The notes below the pieces were generated by a model that worked only from the letters and a program-made list of their open reading frames with translations, did no database searches and had not been told where the DNA came from. A stretch of 43,401 nucleotides of DNA, taken from contig JAQSXG010000002.1 of the NCBI GenBank assembly GCA_029256785.1, forward strand, positions 1-43,401, read 5' to 3'. The stretch is from Neobacillus sp. GTDB lineage: Bacteria > Bacillota > Bacilli > Bacillales > Cytobacillaceae. Position 1 is the first letter of the stretch, and each line of letters opens with the position of its first letter. The position numbers were made by a program, and so were the translations under genes. Positions 28,177 through 35,433 of the stretch are shown piece after piece.

Positions 28177-28345
28177 CTACCCTTACCTCTAATAAATCTG
28201 CTAATACATACGCTTTTTCAATAGGTATAAAACTTTCTCCTTTTTCATATTTCCTCAACTGCCTAACAGAAACGTTTAACTTTTCTGCTATGTATCCTTT
28301 TCTAAATCCACTTTTTTCAATTAACGCTTCAATGTTGGGTTTTAG
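28145..28345 (-). CDS. XRE-family HTH regulator
   Basis: LIEKSGFRKGYIAEKLNVSVRQLRKYEKGESFIPIEKAYVLADLLEVRVDDLY. Confidence 0.85.
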   Translation of the reverse strand, partial: LKPNIEALIEKSGFRKGYIAEKLNVSVRQLRKYEKGESFIPIEKAYVLADLLEVRVDDLYERDNTN

Positions 28346-28498
28346 CATTATCATCACCACTTACTAATTTCTCTATGAGCTTGGGTTTTCCCTTCATGAT
28401 ATTTAAGTTCAAAAAAGGTGTCATTAAATTTCGTGTGTACAGACATTTTTTAGGCAAACCTTCATACAATGAACAGAACAACGAAAGGAGGGTACGGA

Positions 28499-28750
28499 TT
28501 GATAAACGATATAGTTTGGTCAATGTTTCAAGGGTATAAGGATGTTAAGAACGAGAGAGATCCATATAAAGAATTAGAAAAAGTGGGTTTTCTATATGAC
28601 GTAGCTGACCTTAGAGTACTGTCTAATCAGGCAAAGACGAAAGAACAGCATGAGTCTATTTTGGACCATATGTACAAATTCGATGCTACCCGTGTTGATT
28701 ATTACAGCAATATCGAAAAAAAAATCATTCAGCTTTATTGGGAGGGGTAA
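28499..28750 (+). CDS. Hypothetical protein
   Basis: TTG start after SD gaaaggagg. Confidence 0.55.
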   Translation: MINDIVWSMFQGYKDVKNERDPYKELEKVGFLYDVADLRVLSNQAKTKEQHESILDHMYKFDATRVDYYSNIEKKIIQLYWEG

Positions 28751-28977
28751 ATTTGGCTTTCTTTGACCAAATTATATCGCACGAAATTGCCAAACAAAAA
28801 GTGAAGGAAGATGGATGGGATTTGTTTTTGAACTCATTTCAGCAACAATACGAATCTTACAATCTATATTCATGTTCTACTTATTGGTTTAATGCTAACG
28901 ACTCGTCTTACATTTGTAAACTTAGGGGTACCAGCGGTGACATTATCATCGGCTGGGAAGGAGTGCATGACAAATGA
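28738..28977 (+). CDS. Hypothetical protein
   Basis: ORF track; likely starts at TTG after ggagggg. Confidence 0.5.
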   Translation: MGGVNLAFFDQIISHEIAKQKVKEDGWDLFLNSFQQQYESYNLYSCSTYWFNANDSSYICKLRGTSGDIIIGWEGVHDK

Positions 28978-29075
28978 GAACTTGTGAAGATTGCAACCAA
29001 GAGCGCAGCGATTACCTTTTTACTAATGATAAAGATATTTGTGATTACTGTTGGGCTATGAGAGGAGGTAATTAG
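28974..29075 (+). CDS. 33-aa zinc-finger-like microprotein
   Basis: MRTCEDCNQERSDYLFTNDKDICDYCWAMRGGN (two CxxC). Confidence 0.5.
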   Translation: MRTCEDCNQERSDYLFTNDKDICDYCWAMRGGN

Positions 29076-29186
29076 ATGATTATGATTATTGTATTAGGTG
29101 CTGGTGCTGCTGGGTATTTGTTTGGTCGAGTTGCTGGTTATGAAGCTTATGAAAAAATTGAAAAGGGGGTACAGAATGGGATATGA
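29076..29186 (+). CDS. 36-aa Gly/Ala-rich membrane-like microprotein
   Basis: MIMIIVLGAGAAGYLFGRVAGYEAYEKIEKGVQNGI; SD gaggagg. Confidence 0.5.
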   Translation: MIMIIVLGAGAAGYLFGRVAGYEAYEKIEKGVQNGI

Positions 29187-29409
29187 GGTGATTCCCTTCA
29201 AAATGTTTTTGGCTCCAAGTCCTGGTGTATTGATGGGTGTGGATGCAGGATTGACCTTCTTTTTAGGTATGGGTACAACGCTTTTAGTACTGATTACTTT
29301 AGAAAAGCTAGGAGTGACGATCAACGAATCGTTAGTACGTTGGGTAATGTATGGCGGGATTGGTTTCGGATTCGTAATGCTATGTCTTAAAGTAGTTCTA
29401 CTGGTGTAA
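29176..29409 (+). CDS. Small membrane protein
   Basis: MGYEVIPFKMFLAPSPGVLMGVDAGLTFFLGMGTTLLVLITLEKLG...; two TM; SD aaaggggg. Confidence 0.6.
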   Translation: MGYEVIPFKMFLAPSPGVLMGVDAGLTFFLGMGTTLLVLITLEKLGVTINESLVRWVMYGGIGFGFVMLCLKVVLLV

Positions 29410-29669
29410 TTTCCGTGGAATGTTCCGATATTAGTAATTTTATAGCTTATTGCTTGTTTTACGTGGTTCGGATTGCTTGAAACTATTGGGTCCCTTCCCA
29501 ATACTCATTCTACGTATTCGGATGCCTTCCAAATTTCGCGAAAGGCGGAGCTGTTTGTGCTTATTATTAAAATTTGCGATGAGTGGATTGAACAAATATA
29601 TTGTTCTATACACAAATGTTGGTATTGGTTTGATGATGAATCTAATTGTTGCAAACAGGATGAAGAAAA

Positions 29670-29849
29670 GTGAAGTTTAATGAGTTGCTTCCTGTATATA
29701 GTTCTATTGTTCAAAATATAACAGAAATGGAGTCTAGTTTTGTCCATCGTGATGATAATGAATTTTATAAAGCATTAGGAGAAGTTGACCTACAGTTAGA
29801 TATATTTAGGAAATTAATTGAAGATAATACTGGCGTAAGTTTGTTATGA
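29670..29849 (+). CDS. Hypothetical small protein (59 aa; below the ORF-track cutoff)
   Basis: GTG-start frame KFNELLPVYSSIVQNITEMESSFVHRDDNEFYKALGEVDLQLDIFRKLIEDNTGVSLL. Confidence 0.45.
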   Translation: MKFNELLPVYSSIVQNITEMESSFVHRDDNEFYKALGEVDLQLDIFRKLIEDNTGVSLL

Positions 29850-29861
29850 GGTGTGATATTT

Positions 29862-31256
29862 ATGTTCGAATGGGCATTAGTCCCAACCTTAATTGCAGTT
29901 GCAGCATTAACACCAAAGGGTAAGCCAAATGATAAAAAGAAGATACAGACTATATTTGAAAATACGAAGTACGGAATACCAAATAAACAAGGTCAGTTAC
30001 AGATTCCGAAGTTTAAGAAGAAACTAGCCATCATGGACGGTGATAATGAGATTGGTACTAGATACCTTTATACAATCCCATTAGGGTTACCAGCAACAAA
30101 AATAGCTGATATGGAGAAACAGGTAGGATTCTTCTCTGATGGCTTAAACCGTCCTGTAATAGTCGAATTTAAGCGAGAAAACCCTGAATTAGAAATAACA
30201 CCCAAGTTTTTAACTATAAGCGTATTTGATCATGATATCCCTAGCTTATATCCATATTCTAAAGTCCCTAGTGTGGATGGATGGCTAATACCTCTAGGTC
30301 GCGGACTGGAAGAAACAATATGGCATAACTTTGAGCATATTCCACACATGACGGTAGCTGGCATGACTCGTTTCGGTAAAACAGTATTTTTAAAGGTACT
30401 GACAACTTTCTTAATCGAGCATCATTCAGAGGATGTTGAATTTTATATTATTGATTTAAAGGGCGGTCTTGAATTTGGGCGATATGAAAAATTAAAGCAA
30501 GTGAAAGGAGTAGCTAGTGATCCGTTCGAGGCTTTAACGATGCTGCAAGAAATTCACCAGGAATTGCAGAATGACTTTGCGTTATTTCGACAGAAGTACT
30601 GGGCCAATATTTCTAATACTCCTATTAAAAAAAGACGGTTTGTTATAGTGGATGAAGCTGCGCAACTAGCTCCCGAAAGATGGATGCTTGGAGAAATGAA
30701 GAAAGCGTTAGAGCAATGTCAATGGGTATTAGGCGAGATCACTCGTATTGGTGGAGGTTTAGGTTATCGAGAGATATTTTGTACCCAATACCCTACTGCT
30801 GACACTTTGCCACGTTCAGTTAAACAAAATGCAGATGGGAAGATGTCTTTTCGACTACCTACTGGTTATGGTTCCGAAGTTGCTATTGACGAAAGGGGAG
30901 CAGAAACTCTTAGATCTGATATTAAAGGGAGAGCATTGTATAAGACTCACGAATTAAAAGAACTACAGGTGCCATTTTTGGATGATAATGATATGTGGGA
31001 AAGGTTGAGTAAATATGAAAGGAATAACACAAACAGAGAGGAAACGCAGGAGACAGGAGGAGATATTATTAAGTTTGGGCGTGATGAAGTTCGCAACCAG
31101 GGAGCAACTTCAAAAGAAACACGACCTAAAAACAGACAGAAACGCGCTCAAGATACTAAACGAAATGAAGGAATACCTTCAAGTAAAGACTCACGAAGGG
31201 AAAAACGTTTATTACCTAAGCGCAAAGGGAAAGGAATTAGTCGGAGCGGACAATGA
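29862..31256 (+). CDS. FtsK/SpoIIIE-like DNA translocase ATPase
   Basis: TVAGMTRFGKTVFLK (Walker A), RRFVIVDEAAQLAP (Walker B). Confidence 0.85.
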   Translation: MFEWALVPTLIAVAALTPKGKPNDKKKIQTIFENTKYGIPNKQGQLQIPKFKKKLAIMDGDNEIGTRYLYTIPLGLPATKIADMEKQVGFFSDGLNRPVIVEFKRENPELEITPKFLTISVFDHDIPSLYPYSKVPSVDGWLIPLGRGLEETIWHNFEHIPHMTVAGMTRFGKTVFLKVLTTFLIEHHSEDVEFYIIDLKGGLEFGRYEKLKQVKGVASDPFEALTMLQEIHQELQNDFALFRQKYWANISNTPIKKRRFVIVDEAAQLAPERWMLGEMKKALEQCQWVLGEITRIGGGLGYREIFCTQYPTADTLPRSVKQNADGKMSFRLPTGYGSEVAIDERGAETLRSDIKGRALYKTHELKELQVPFLDDNDMWERLSKYERNNTNREETQETGGDIIKFGRDEVRNQGATSKETRPKNRQKRAQDTKRNEGIPSSKDSRREKRLLPKRKGKGISRSGQ

Positions 31257-31638
31257 AGGTAAATGGGGGTTGCAAGTCGAACATCATCTTCTACGAAACG
31301 ATATGTACCTTCACTATTATTGCCCAAAAGACTGGCGAATAGAGGAGCCAATACAGTTTACACAAGGGCTAACACAACACGTATTAATACCTGATGCTAC
31401 ATTTACACTCCAAGGCAAATTTTACTTTCTAGAAGTTGATAAAACTCAATCCATGTCAAAGAACAAAGAGAAAATTGAAGCGTATTCAAAGTTAAATCCA
31501 CTCATCGAAAATAAATTTAATCATATGCCTACACTTGTTTTTTATACTGTTACTCCGTTAAGAAAAGAAAAGCTAAATGAATATTGCAAAGAAAATAAAG
31601 TGCACTGTCTGATTTATACAAAAGAAGATATAAGGTGA
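31015..31638 (+). CDS. Replication-relaxation (Replic_Relax) family protein
   Basis: N-terminal wHTH EEILLSLGVMKFATREQLQKKH...LSAKGKELVG, C-term VLIPDATFTLQGKFYFLEVDKTQS; ATG 31015. Confidence 0.75.
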   Translation: MKGITQTERKRRRQEEILLSLGVMKFATREQLQKKHDLKTDRNALKILNEMKEYLQVKTHEGKNVYYLSAKGKELVGADNEGKWGLQVEHHLLRNDMYLHYYCPKDWRIEEPIQFTQGLTQHVLIPDATFTLQGKFYFLEVDKTQSMSKNKEKIEAYSKLNPLIENKFNHMPTLVFYTVTPLRKEKLNEYCKENKVHCLIYTKEDIR

Positions 31639-31640
31639 GG

Positions 31641-31665
31641 AGGAGAGATATATCTCTCCTTTTTT
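31641..31665 (+). terminator. Intrinsic terminator
   Basis: 20-bp palindrome AGGAGAGATATATCTCTCCT followed by T-run. Confidence 0.85.
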
Positions 31666-31675
31666 CTTGGAGAAA

Positions 31676-31709
31676 ATAAAAAACGCGGTCAATTATTAAC
31701 TGACCACGT
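31676..31709 (-). terminator. Reverse-strand terminator downstream of integrase
   Basis: Minus strand ACGTGGTCA...TGACCGCGT followed by T-rich run. Confidence 0.7.
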
Positions 31710-31900
31710 TGCTCACAAATTGCTCACGCACTTAAAATAATTAAAGGAAAATCAACGAGTTTAAGGCTCCTGTGGGTGGAGAAAATCCTTTAAAAGACTA
31801 CAAACGACACTATATTATCAACCTAACGCTTAATATACACACATGATGAATCCCTTTAGTATCTATCTTTCAGCATCCTCCTAAACACCCTTGCTCACAA
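31709..31900. other. Putative attP region with integrase arm-site-like repeats
   Basis: TTGCTCAC at 31709, 31720 and 31891; inverted TTAAAGGA/TCCTTTAA (31741/31786); adjoins 3' end of integrase. Confidence 0.5.
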
Positions 31901-33023
31901 TCTGACCACTTTTCATCGCTAGAGAAAATAGTTCACTAAGCTCCTTTTTCATTCCAGGAAGAACATGAGAATAGGTGTCCAATGTTGTATGAACAGATGA
32001 ATGACCTAGTCGTTCAGCAACAATTTTAGGGTTGACTCCCATTTGTAGTAAGATCGTGGCGTGTGTATGTCGTAAATCGTGGAATCGTATGGGTGGCAAC
32101 CCCGCTCTTACTACAAACCGACCAAGCATGGTATTAGCCGACGATGGGGAAACAAACTCACCAGTCTCTTGAGCAAACACCATTTGATGTTCCTTATAAA
32201 CTCCGTCATACTTCATACGTTCTTCATCTTGCATTTCTTTTTGATTTTTTAGGACTTTTATAATATCATCATCCATATAGATGCTTCTATTGGAACTTTG
32301 CGTTTTAGGCTCTTGAAGTAGGTAACCACTTTTTACTTTATAGAGTGTTCTTTTGATATAGATCATCTTTTCATCGAAGTCAACATCATTCCATGTTAAT
32401 CCTAATATTTCCCCTTTTCTCATACCTGTGTATGCAGCTAAATAGAAAATGGGGAAATATCTGGAGTGTTTAGCGATTTCCAATAAAGTATTGATTTGCT
32501 CGATATTCCATACGTTTATTTCTTTTTTCACAACCCGTGGAGGTTCTACCATACCGATAATGTCTTTGCGTAGAATCTCCCATTTATGTGCAACCTGAAG
32601 TAATAAACTAATTATATTATGCATTTTATGAATGTAGGCAGAGGACAAACCCTGTTCAATTTTTTGAGAATAAAACTTATGGATTAAAAACTGGTCAATG
32701 TCATTCAAGTCCATTTCTCCAAAAAAAGGGATTAAGTGAGTGTTTATCACATGGAAGTCTGTTTCATAAGATGACTTCTTTACTTTGTTTTTGTAACTAT
32801 TTTCGAAGTACTCAATTGCAAACTCTTTGAATCGTCTTTTTTGTGGTTCATGATAATTTCCTTTTTCTACAGTATTCACCAGCTCGGCTAATGCAGCTTG
32901 AGCTTCTTTTTTTGTTTTAAATCCCGATCGAGACTTTTGTTTCCTCTTTCCTGTCAGTGGATCTTTCCCAATGTCGACAGTGTAAGCCCATTTGGTTCCT
33001 CTTTTTCGAATGTACCCTTTCAT
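31881..33023 (-). CDS. int: Tyrosine recombinase integrase
   Basis: Arm-binding N-term YIRKRGTKWAYTVDIG; AYTGMRKGEILGL, HDLRHTHATILLQMG, LGHSSVHTTLDTYSHV. Confidence 0.95.
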   Translation of the reverse strand: MKGYIRKRGTKWAYTVDIGKDPLTGKRKQKSRSGFKTKKEAQAALAELVNTVEKGNYHEPQKRRFKEFAIEYFENSYKNKVKKSSYETDFHVINTHLIPFFGEMDLNDIDQFLIHKFYSQKIEQGLSSAYIHKMHNIISLLLQVAHKWEILRKDIIGMVEPPRVVKKEINVWNIEQINTLLEIAKHSRYFPIFYLAAYTGMRKGEILGLTWNDVDFDEKMIYIKRTLYKVKSGYLLQEPKTQSSNRSIYMDDDIIKVLKNQKEMQDEERMKYDGVYKEHQMVFAQETGEFVSPSSANTMLGRFVVRAGLPPIRFHDLRHTHATILLQMGVNPKIVAERLGHSSVHTTLDTYSHVLPGMKKELSELFSLAMKSGQIVSKGV

Positions 33024-33147
33024 CTTCTTGCTCCTCTTTTTTTATTTTTCCGATGCCTTGGACGATGTGTGTATCTGTAAAATAAAAGAAGCCTTCGGGT
33101 AACTCGTCTACCTTCAATATTTTTCTCACATGTGCGCCTTCTCTCAT
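32917..33147 (-). CDS. Small ORF upstream of and overlapping int, downstream of a LexA box
   Basis: MREGAHVRKILKVDELPEGFFYFTDTHIVQGIGKIKKEEQEDERVHSKK...; SD not obvious. Confidence 0.4.
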   Translation of the reverse strand: MREGAHVRKILKVDELPEGFFYFTDTHIVQGIGKIKKEEQEDERVHSKKRNQMGLHCRHWERSTDRKEETKVSIGI

Positions 33148-33167
33148 GGAATTAAGAACAAAAATGG

Positions 33168-33179
33168 GAACGAATGTTC
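33168..33179. promoter_or_regulatory. Candidate Bacillus-type LexA/DinR (SOS) box
   Basis: GAACGAATGTTC matches GAAC-N4-GTTC. Confidence 0.65.
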
Positions 33180-33204
33180 TTTTAATGATTCAATTATATA
33201 ACGA

Positions 33205-33222
33205 ATTGACCATGAGGGAAAC
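33205..33222. promoter_or_regulatory. Putative repressor operator in the int/small-ORF promoter
   Basis: ATTGACCATGAGGGAAAC, 15/18 identical to the 33777 site; minus-strand TATAAT adjacent. Confidence 0.65.
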
Positions 33223-33301
33223 CCTTTTTCTTATTGCACAATTTCGACAAATTGGTTCTAATTTTGTCGAATGTTACTCATTTGTGTCTTTTGGGTTCTT
33301 T

Positions 33302-33658
33302 TTACTCACCTTTTTTATCCTTTTTTACTGACTCTTGCGCCATTCTTAAATAGACCTCGCTTGGAGTGAATCCTTTTTCTTTTAATTCATTCATTACAAA
33401 AAACCAATCATCATCGCCTGAAAATGGATTAGTTGTTTTCTCTTTATCTGGAAAGAGTTCAGTTACATCTACTTCGAGCGCTTCTGCGATTTTCTGTAGG
33501 TTTTCCAGGTTGATCGGTTTCGCTCCTCTTTCCCATTTAGATATATAACTTTTTGTCTTCCCTAGCTTTTCTCCTAAATCCTCCTGTCTCATTTTCTTTT
33601 CTTCTCTAATTTCTCTAATTCTTCGTCCAATGTCTTTCAAAGTTTCCACCACCCACAA
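33302..33658 (-). CDS. CI-like XRE repressor
   Basis: IGRRIREIREEKKMRQEDLGEKLGKTKSYISKWERGAKPINLENLQKIAEALEVDVTELF; divergent from Cro-like gene. Confidence 0.85.
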   Translation of the reverse strand: MWVVETLKDIGRRIREIREEKKMRQEDLGEKLGKTKSYISKWERGAKPINLENLQKIAEALEVDVTELFPDKEKTTNPFSGDDDWFFVMNELKEKGFTPSEVYLRMAQESVKKDKKGE

Positions 33659-33663
33659 AATAT

Positions 33664-33681
33664 GTTTCCCGAAAAGGAAAC
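33664..33681. promoter_or_regulatory. Putative operator
   Basis: GTTTCCCGAAAAGGAAAC inverted repeat. Confidence 0.7.
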
Positions 33682-33734
33682 ATTCACTCTATATTATACA
33701 ACTGAAAAATAATTAAAAAAACTAAAAGATATTA

Positions 33735-33752
33735 GTTGACCTTTGGGGAAAC
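33735..33752. promoter_or_regulatory. Putative operator overlapping -35 of rightward promoter
   Basis: GTTGACCTTTGGGGAAAC; TTGACC -17- TATACT promoter. Confidence 0.75.
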
Positions 33753-33776
33753 TGGATATATACTAAGGTTACAGTG

Positions 33777-33794
33777 GTTGACCGTTAGGGAAAC
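33777..33794. promoter_or_regulatory. Putative operator
   Basis: GTTGACCGTTAGGGAAAC. Confidence 0.75.
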
Positions 33795-33811
33795 CATAAG
33801 GAGGTGATGGA

Positions 33812-34000
33812 TTGCCAAACCGAATACAAGAAAGACGACTTGAACTAGAACTCACTCAAGCGGAATTGGCGAAAATGTTAAAAATAAGCGTATCGTACTT
33901 AAGCGCACTCGAAAATGAGAAGAGGCCGATAAATGCATCATTGAAAATCAGAATCGCTAGGGCACTAAGAACAGTAGTAAACGAAATTTTTTTCGATTAA
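33812..34000 (+). CDS. Cro-like XRE regulator
   Basis: RIQERRLELELTQAELAKMLKISVSYLSALENEKRPINASLKIRIARAL; TTG start after aaggaggtgatgg. Confidence 0.85.
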   Translation: MPNRIQERRLELELTQAELAKMLKISVSYLSALENEKRPINASLKIRIARALRTVVNEIFFD

Positions 34001-34002
34001 TG

Positions 34003-34020
34003 GTGTCCCTATAGGTCAAT
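34003..34020. promoter_or_regulatory. Possible further operator-like site (inverted orientation)
   Basis: Reverse complement ATTGACCTATAGGGACAC, 14/18 to the 33777 site. Confidence 0.45.
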
Positions 34021-34035
34021 AAGGAGGAAGAACTG

Positions 34036-34227
34036 GTGAAACGTAAAGAAGATTACCCTTTAGTACTAAACGTGAAAGACATAATGGAGATTTTAGGGAT
34101 TGGCAAACGGATTGCTTATGAATTAATGGACCAACAAGGCTTTCCTGTGGTTCGTATCGGTAGATTAAAAAAGGTGAACCGCGACGCATTTTTCAACTGG
34201 ATTGACCAGCAAGGGAAAGTTTCTTAA
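34036..34227 (+). CDS. Excisionase-like / MerR-type HTH protein
   Basis: LVLNVKDIMEILGIGKRIAYELMDQQGFPVVRIGRLKKVNRDAFFNWI. Confidence 0.75.
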   Translation: MKRKEDYPLVLNVKDIMEILGIGKRIAYELMDQQGFPVVRIGRLKKVNRDAFFNWIDQQGKVS

Positions 34228-34305
34228 TAAAAAGGATGAATAACAAATCGTTTTTTATCTGAAGAGGCTAAAAAGTTTTGCTTCAATGGCTATCAAACAA
34301 GGGCG

Positions 34306-34656
34306 GTGAAACAAGTGAAGGTCATTTTAACAAGGGAACAAGCAAAAGCGTTAGAAGTCGCTAGGAAAAAGGTCACGGATGAAGATATTGTCCGCTGGCA
34401 TGTGGACCACATTTGGACTGATGATGAAAAACCGTTACGGGCATTAAGCTTAAATGCACTTTGTTCAGCGCTTTATGTGGGGTTCGATGTGGAACCTAGT
34501 CCCGAAGAGAAAATATCAAAAATTTATAAAGAAGCTCAGTTTTTCTATAAAAAATACATCTCAGAATCAAGTGGATCATTTCACGCAGGTCAATTGGAAG
34601 GAATTAAAATTACGCTTGATTTATTCAACATCAAAATTACAGGGGTGAACTGCTAA
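34306..34656 (+). CDS. Hypothetical early phage protein
   Basis: ORF track, SD aagggcgg. Confidence 0.55.
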   Translation: MKQVKVILTREQAKALEVARKKVTDEDIVRWHVDHIWTDDEKPLRALSLNALCSALYVGFDVEPSPEEKISKIYKEAQFFYKKYISESSGSFHAGQLEGIKITLDLFNIKITGVNC

Positions 34657-34991
34657 TGGAACATCCAATGATATCAGAAATGAACCAATACGGTTATCTC
34701 AAAATTCAGGGATTAGAAAATGTAGTAAACCAGCCGGAATGCTGCGGCATTGATTTCTACGGTACGGAGCTATTAGAAGGTGACGAGATAGTCATCGACC
34801 AGGAGAATTTCCAAGAACAGATCCTCAAGGGAAATTTAAAACGGTATCTGGAAGAAAGGGTGTTTTTCACCTTTCACAACATAAACGAAATGGGGGTGGT
34901 GCTGGACGAATCGAGGTTAACAGTCTTTGCAGAAAAGGTTTTAGAAAAAGTTCTTCATGAGGAATACGGCTTTGAATTTACAACAGCATAA
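34656..34991 (+). CDS. Hypothetical early phage protein
   Basis: ORF track, overlaps stop of previous gene. Confidence 0.6.
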   Translation: MEHPMISEMNQYGYLKIQGLENVVNQPECCGIDFYGTELLEGDEIVIDQENFQEQILKGNLKRYLEERVFFTFHNINEMGVVLDESRLTVFAEKVLEKVLHEEYGFEFTTA

Positions 34992-35019
34992 AACCCCGTG
35001 CTTCGGACACAGGGTTTCG
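34992..35019 (+). terminator. Stem-loop terminator-like
   Basis: AAACCCCGTGcttcggaCACAGGGTTT. Confidence 0.55.
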
Positions 35020-35103
35020 GTTGGGGCCTTAGAAAAAATCAACTACTTATAGTATATCAGGCCCTCCAATATTATCAAAAGAAATTATTAGGAGGAATTA
35101 ATA

Positions 35104-35433
35104 ATGAACATCGAATTGCTCAAAAAATTAGCTGATTTAAGTAATCAATTCAAGGATTTGAAAAGTCAATTTAAGGAAGAAGGGTCAACGAATATTCACA
35201 TCGACGGAGAAGTACATGTGTGTTTATCCGAATTAGTTGGTAAAGAAAATCTAGAACTCGAAAGACGATCAAGTTCTGAATACCCTTATAAAATTTCTAT
35301 CTCTGTTGAAGGAATAAAAATTTTCGCCATAGCAACAAACTTGGATCTGTTTCCACAGTTTAAAGAATCCAGAAAAGAAGAATTGTTGAAAGAATTGGCG
35401 GCATTGGAAAAGGAAGAGGAGGAGACAGCGTGA
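35104..35433 (+). CDS. Hypothetical protein
   Basis: SD taggagg. Confidence 0.6.
   Translation: MNIELLKKLADLSNQFKDLKSQFKEEGSTNIHIDGEVHVCLSELVGKENLELERRSSSEYPYKISISVEGIKIFAIATNLDLFPQFKESRKEELLKELAALEKEEEETA

Noticed and set aside
29473-29673. 66-aa ORF between membrane protein and 29670 gene
   Set aside because: No clear SD, and a hairpin ATTGGG/CCCAAT lies at its start; left unannotated as coding.
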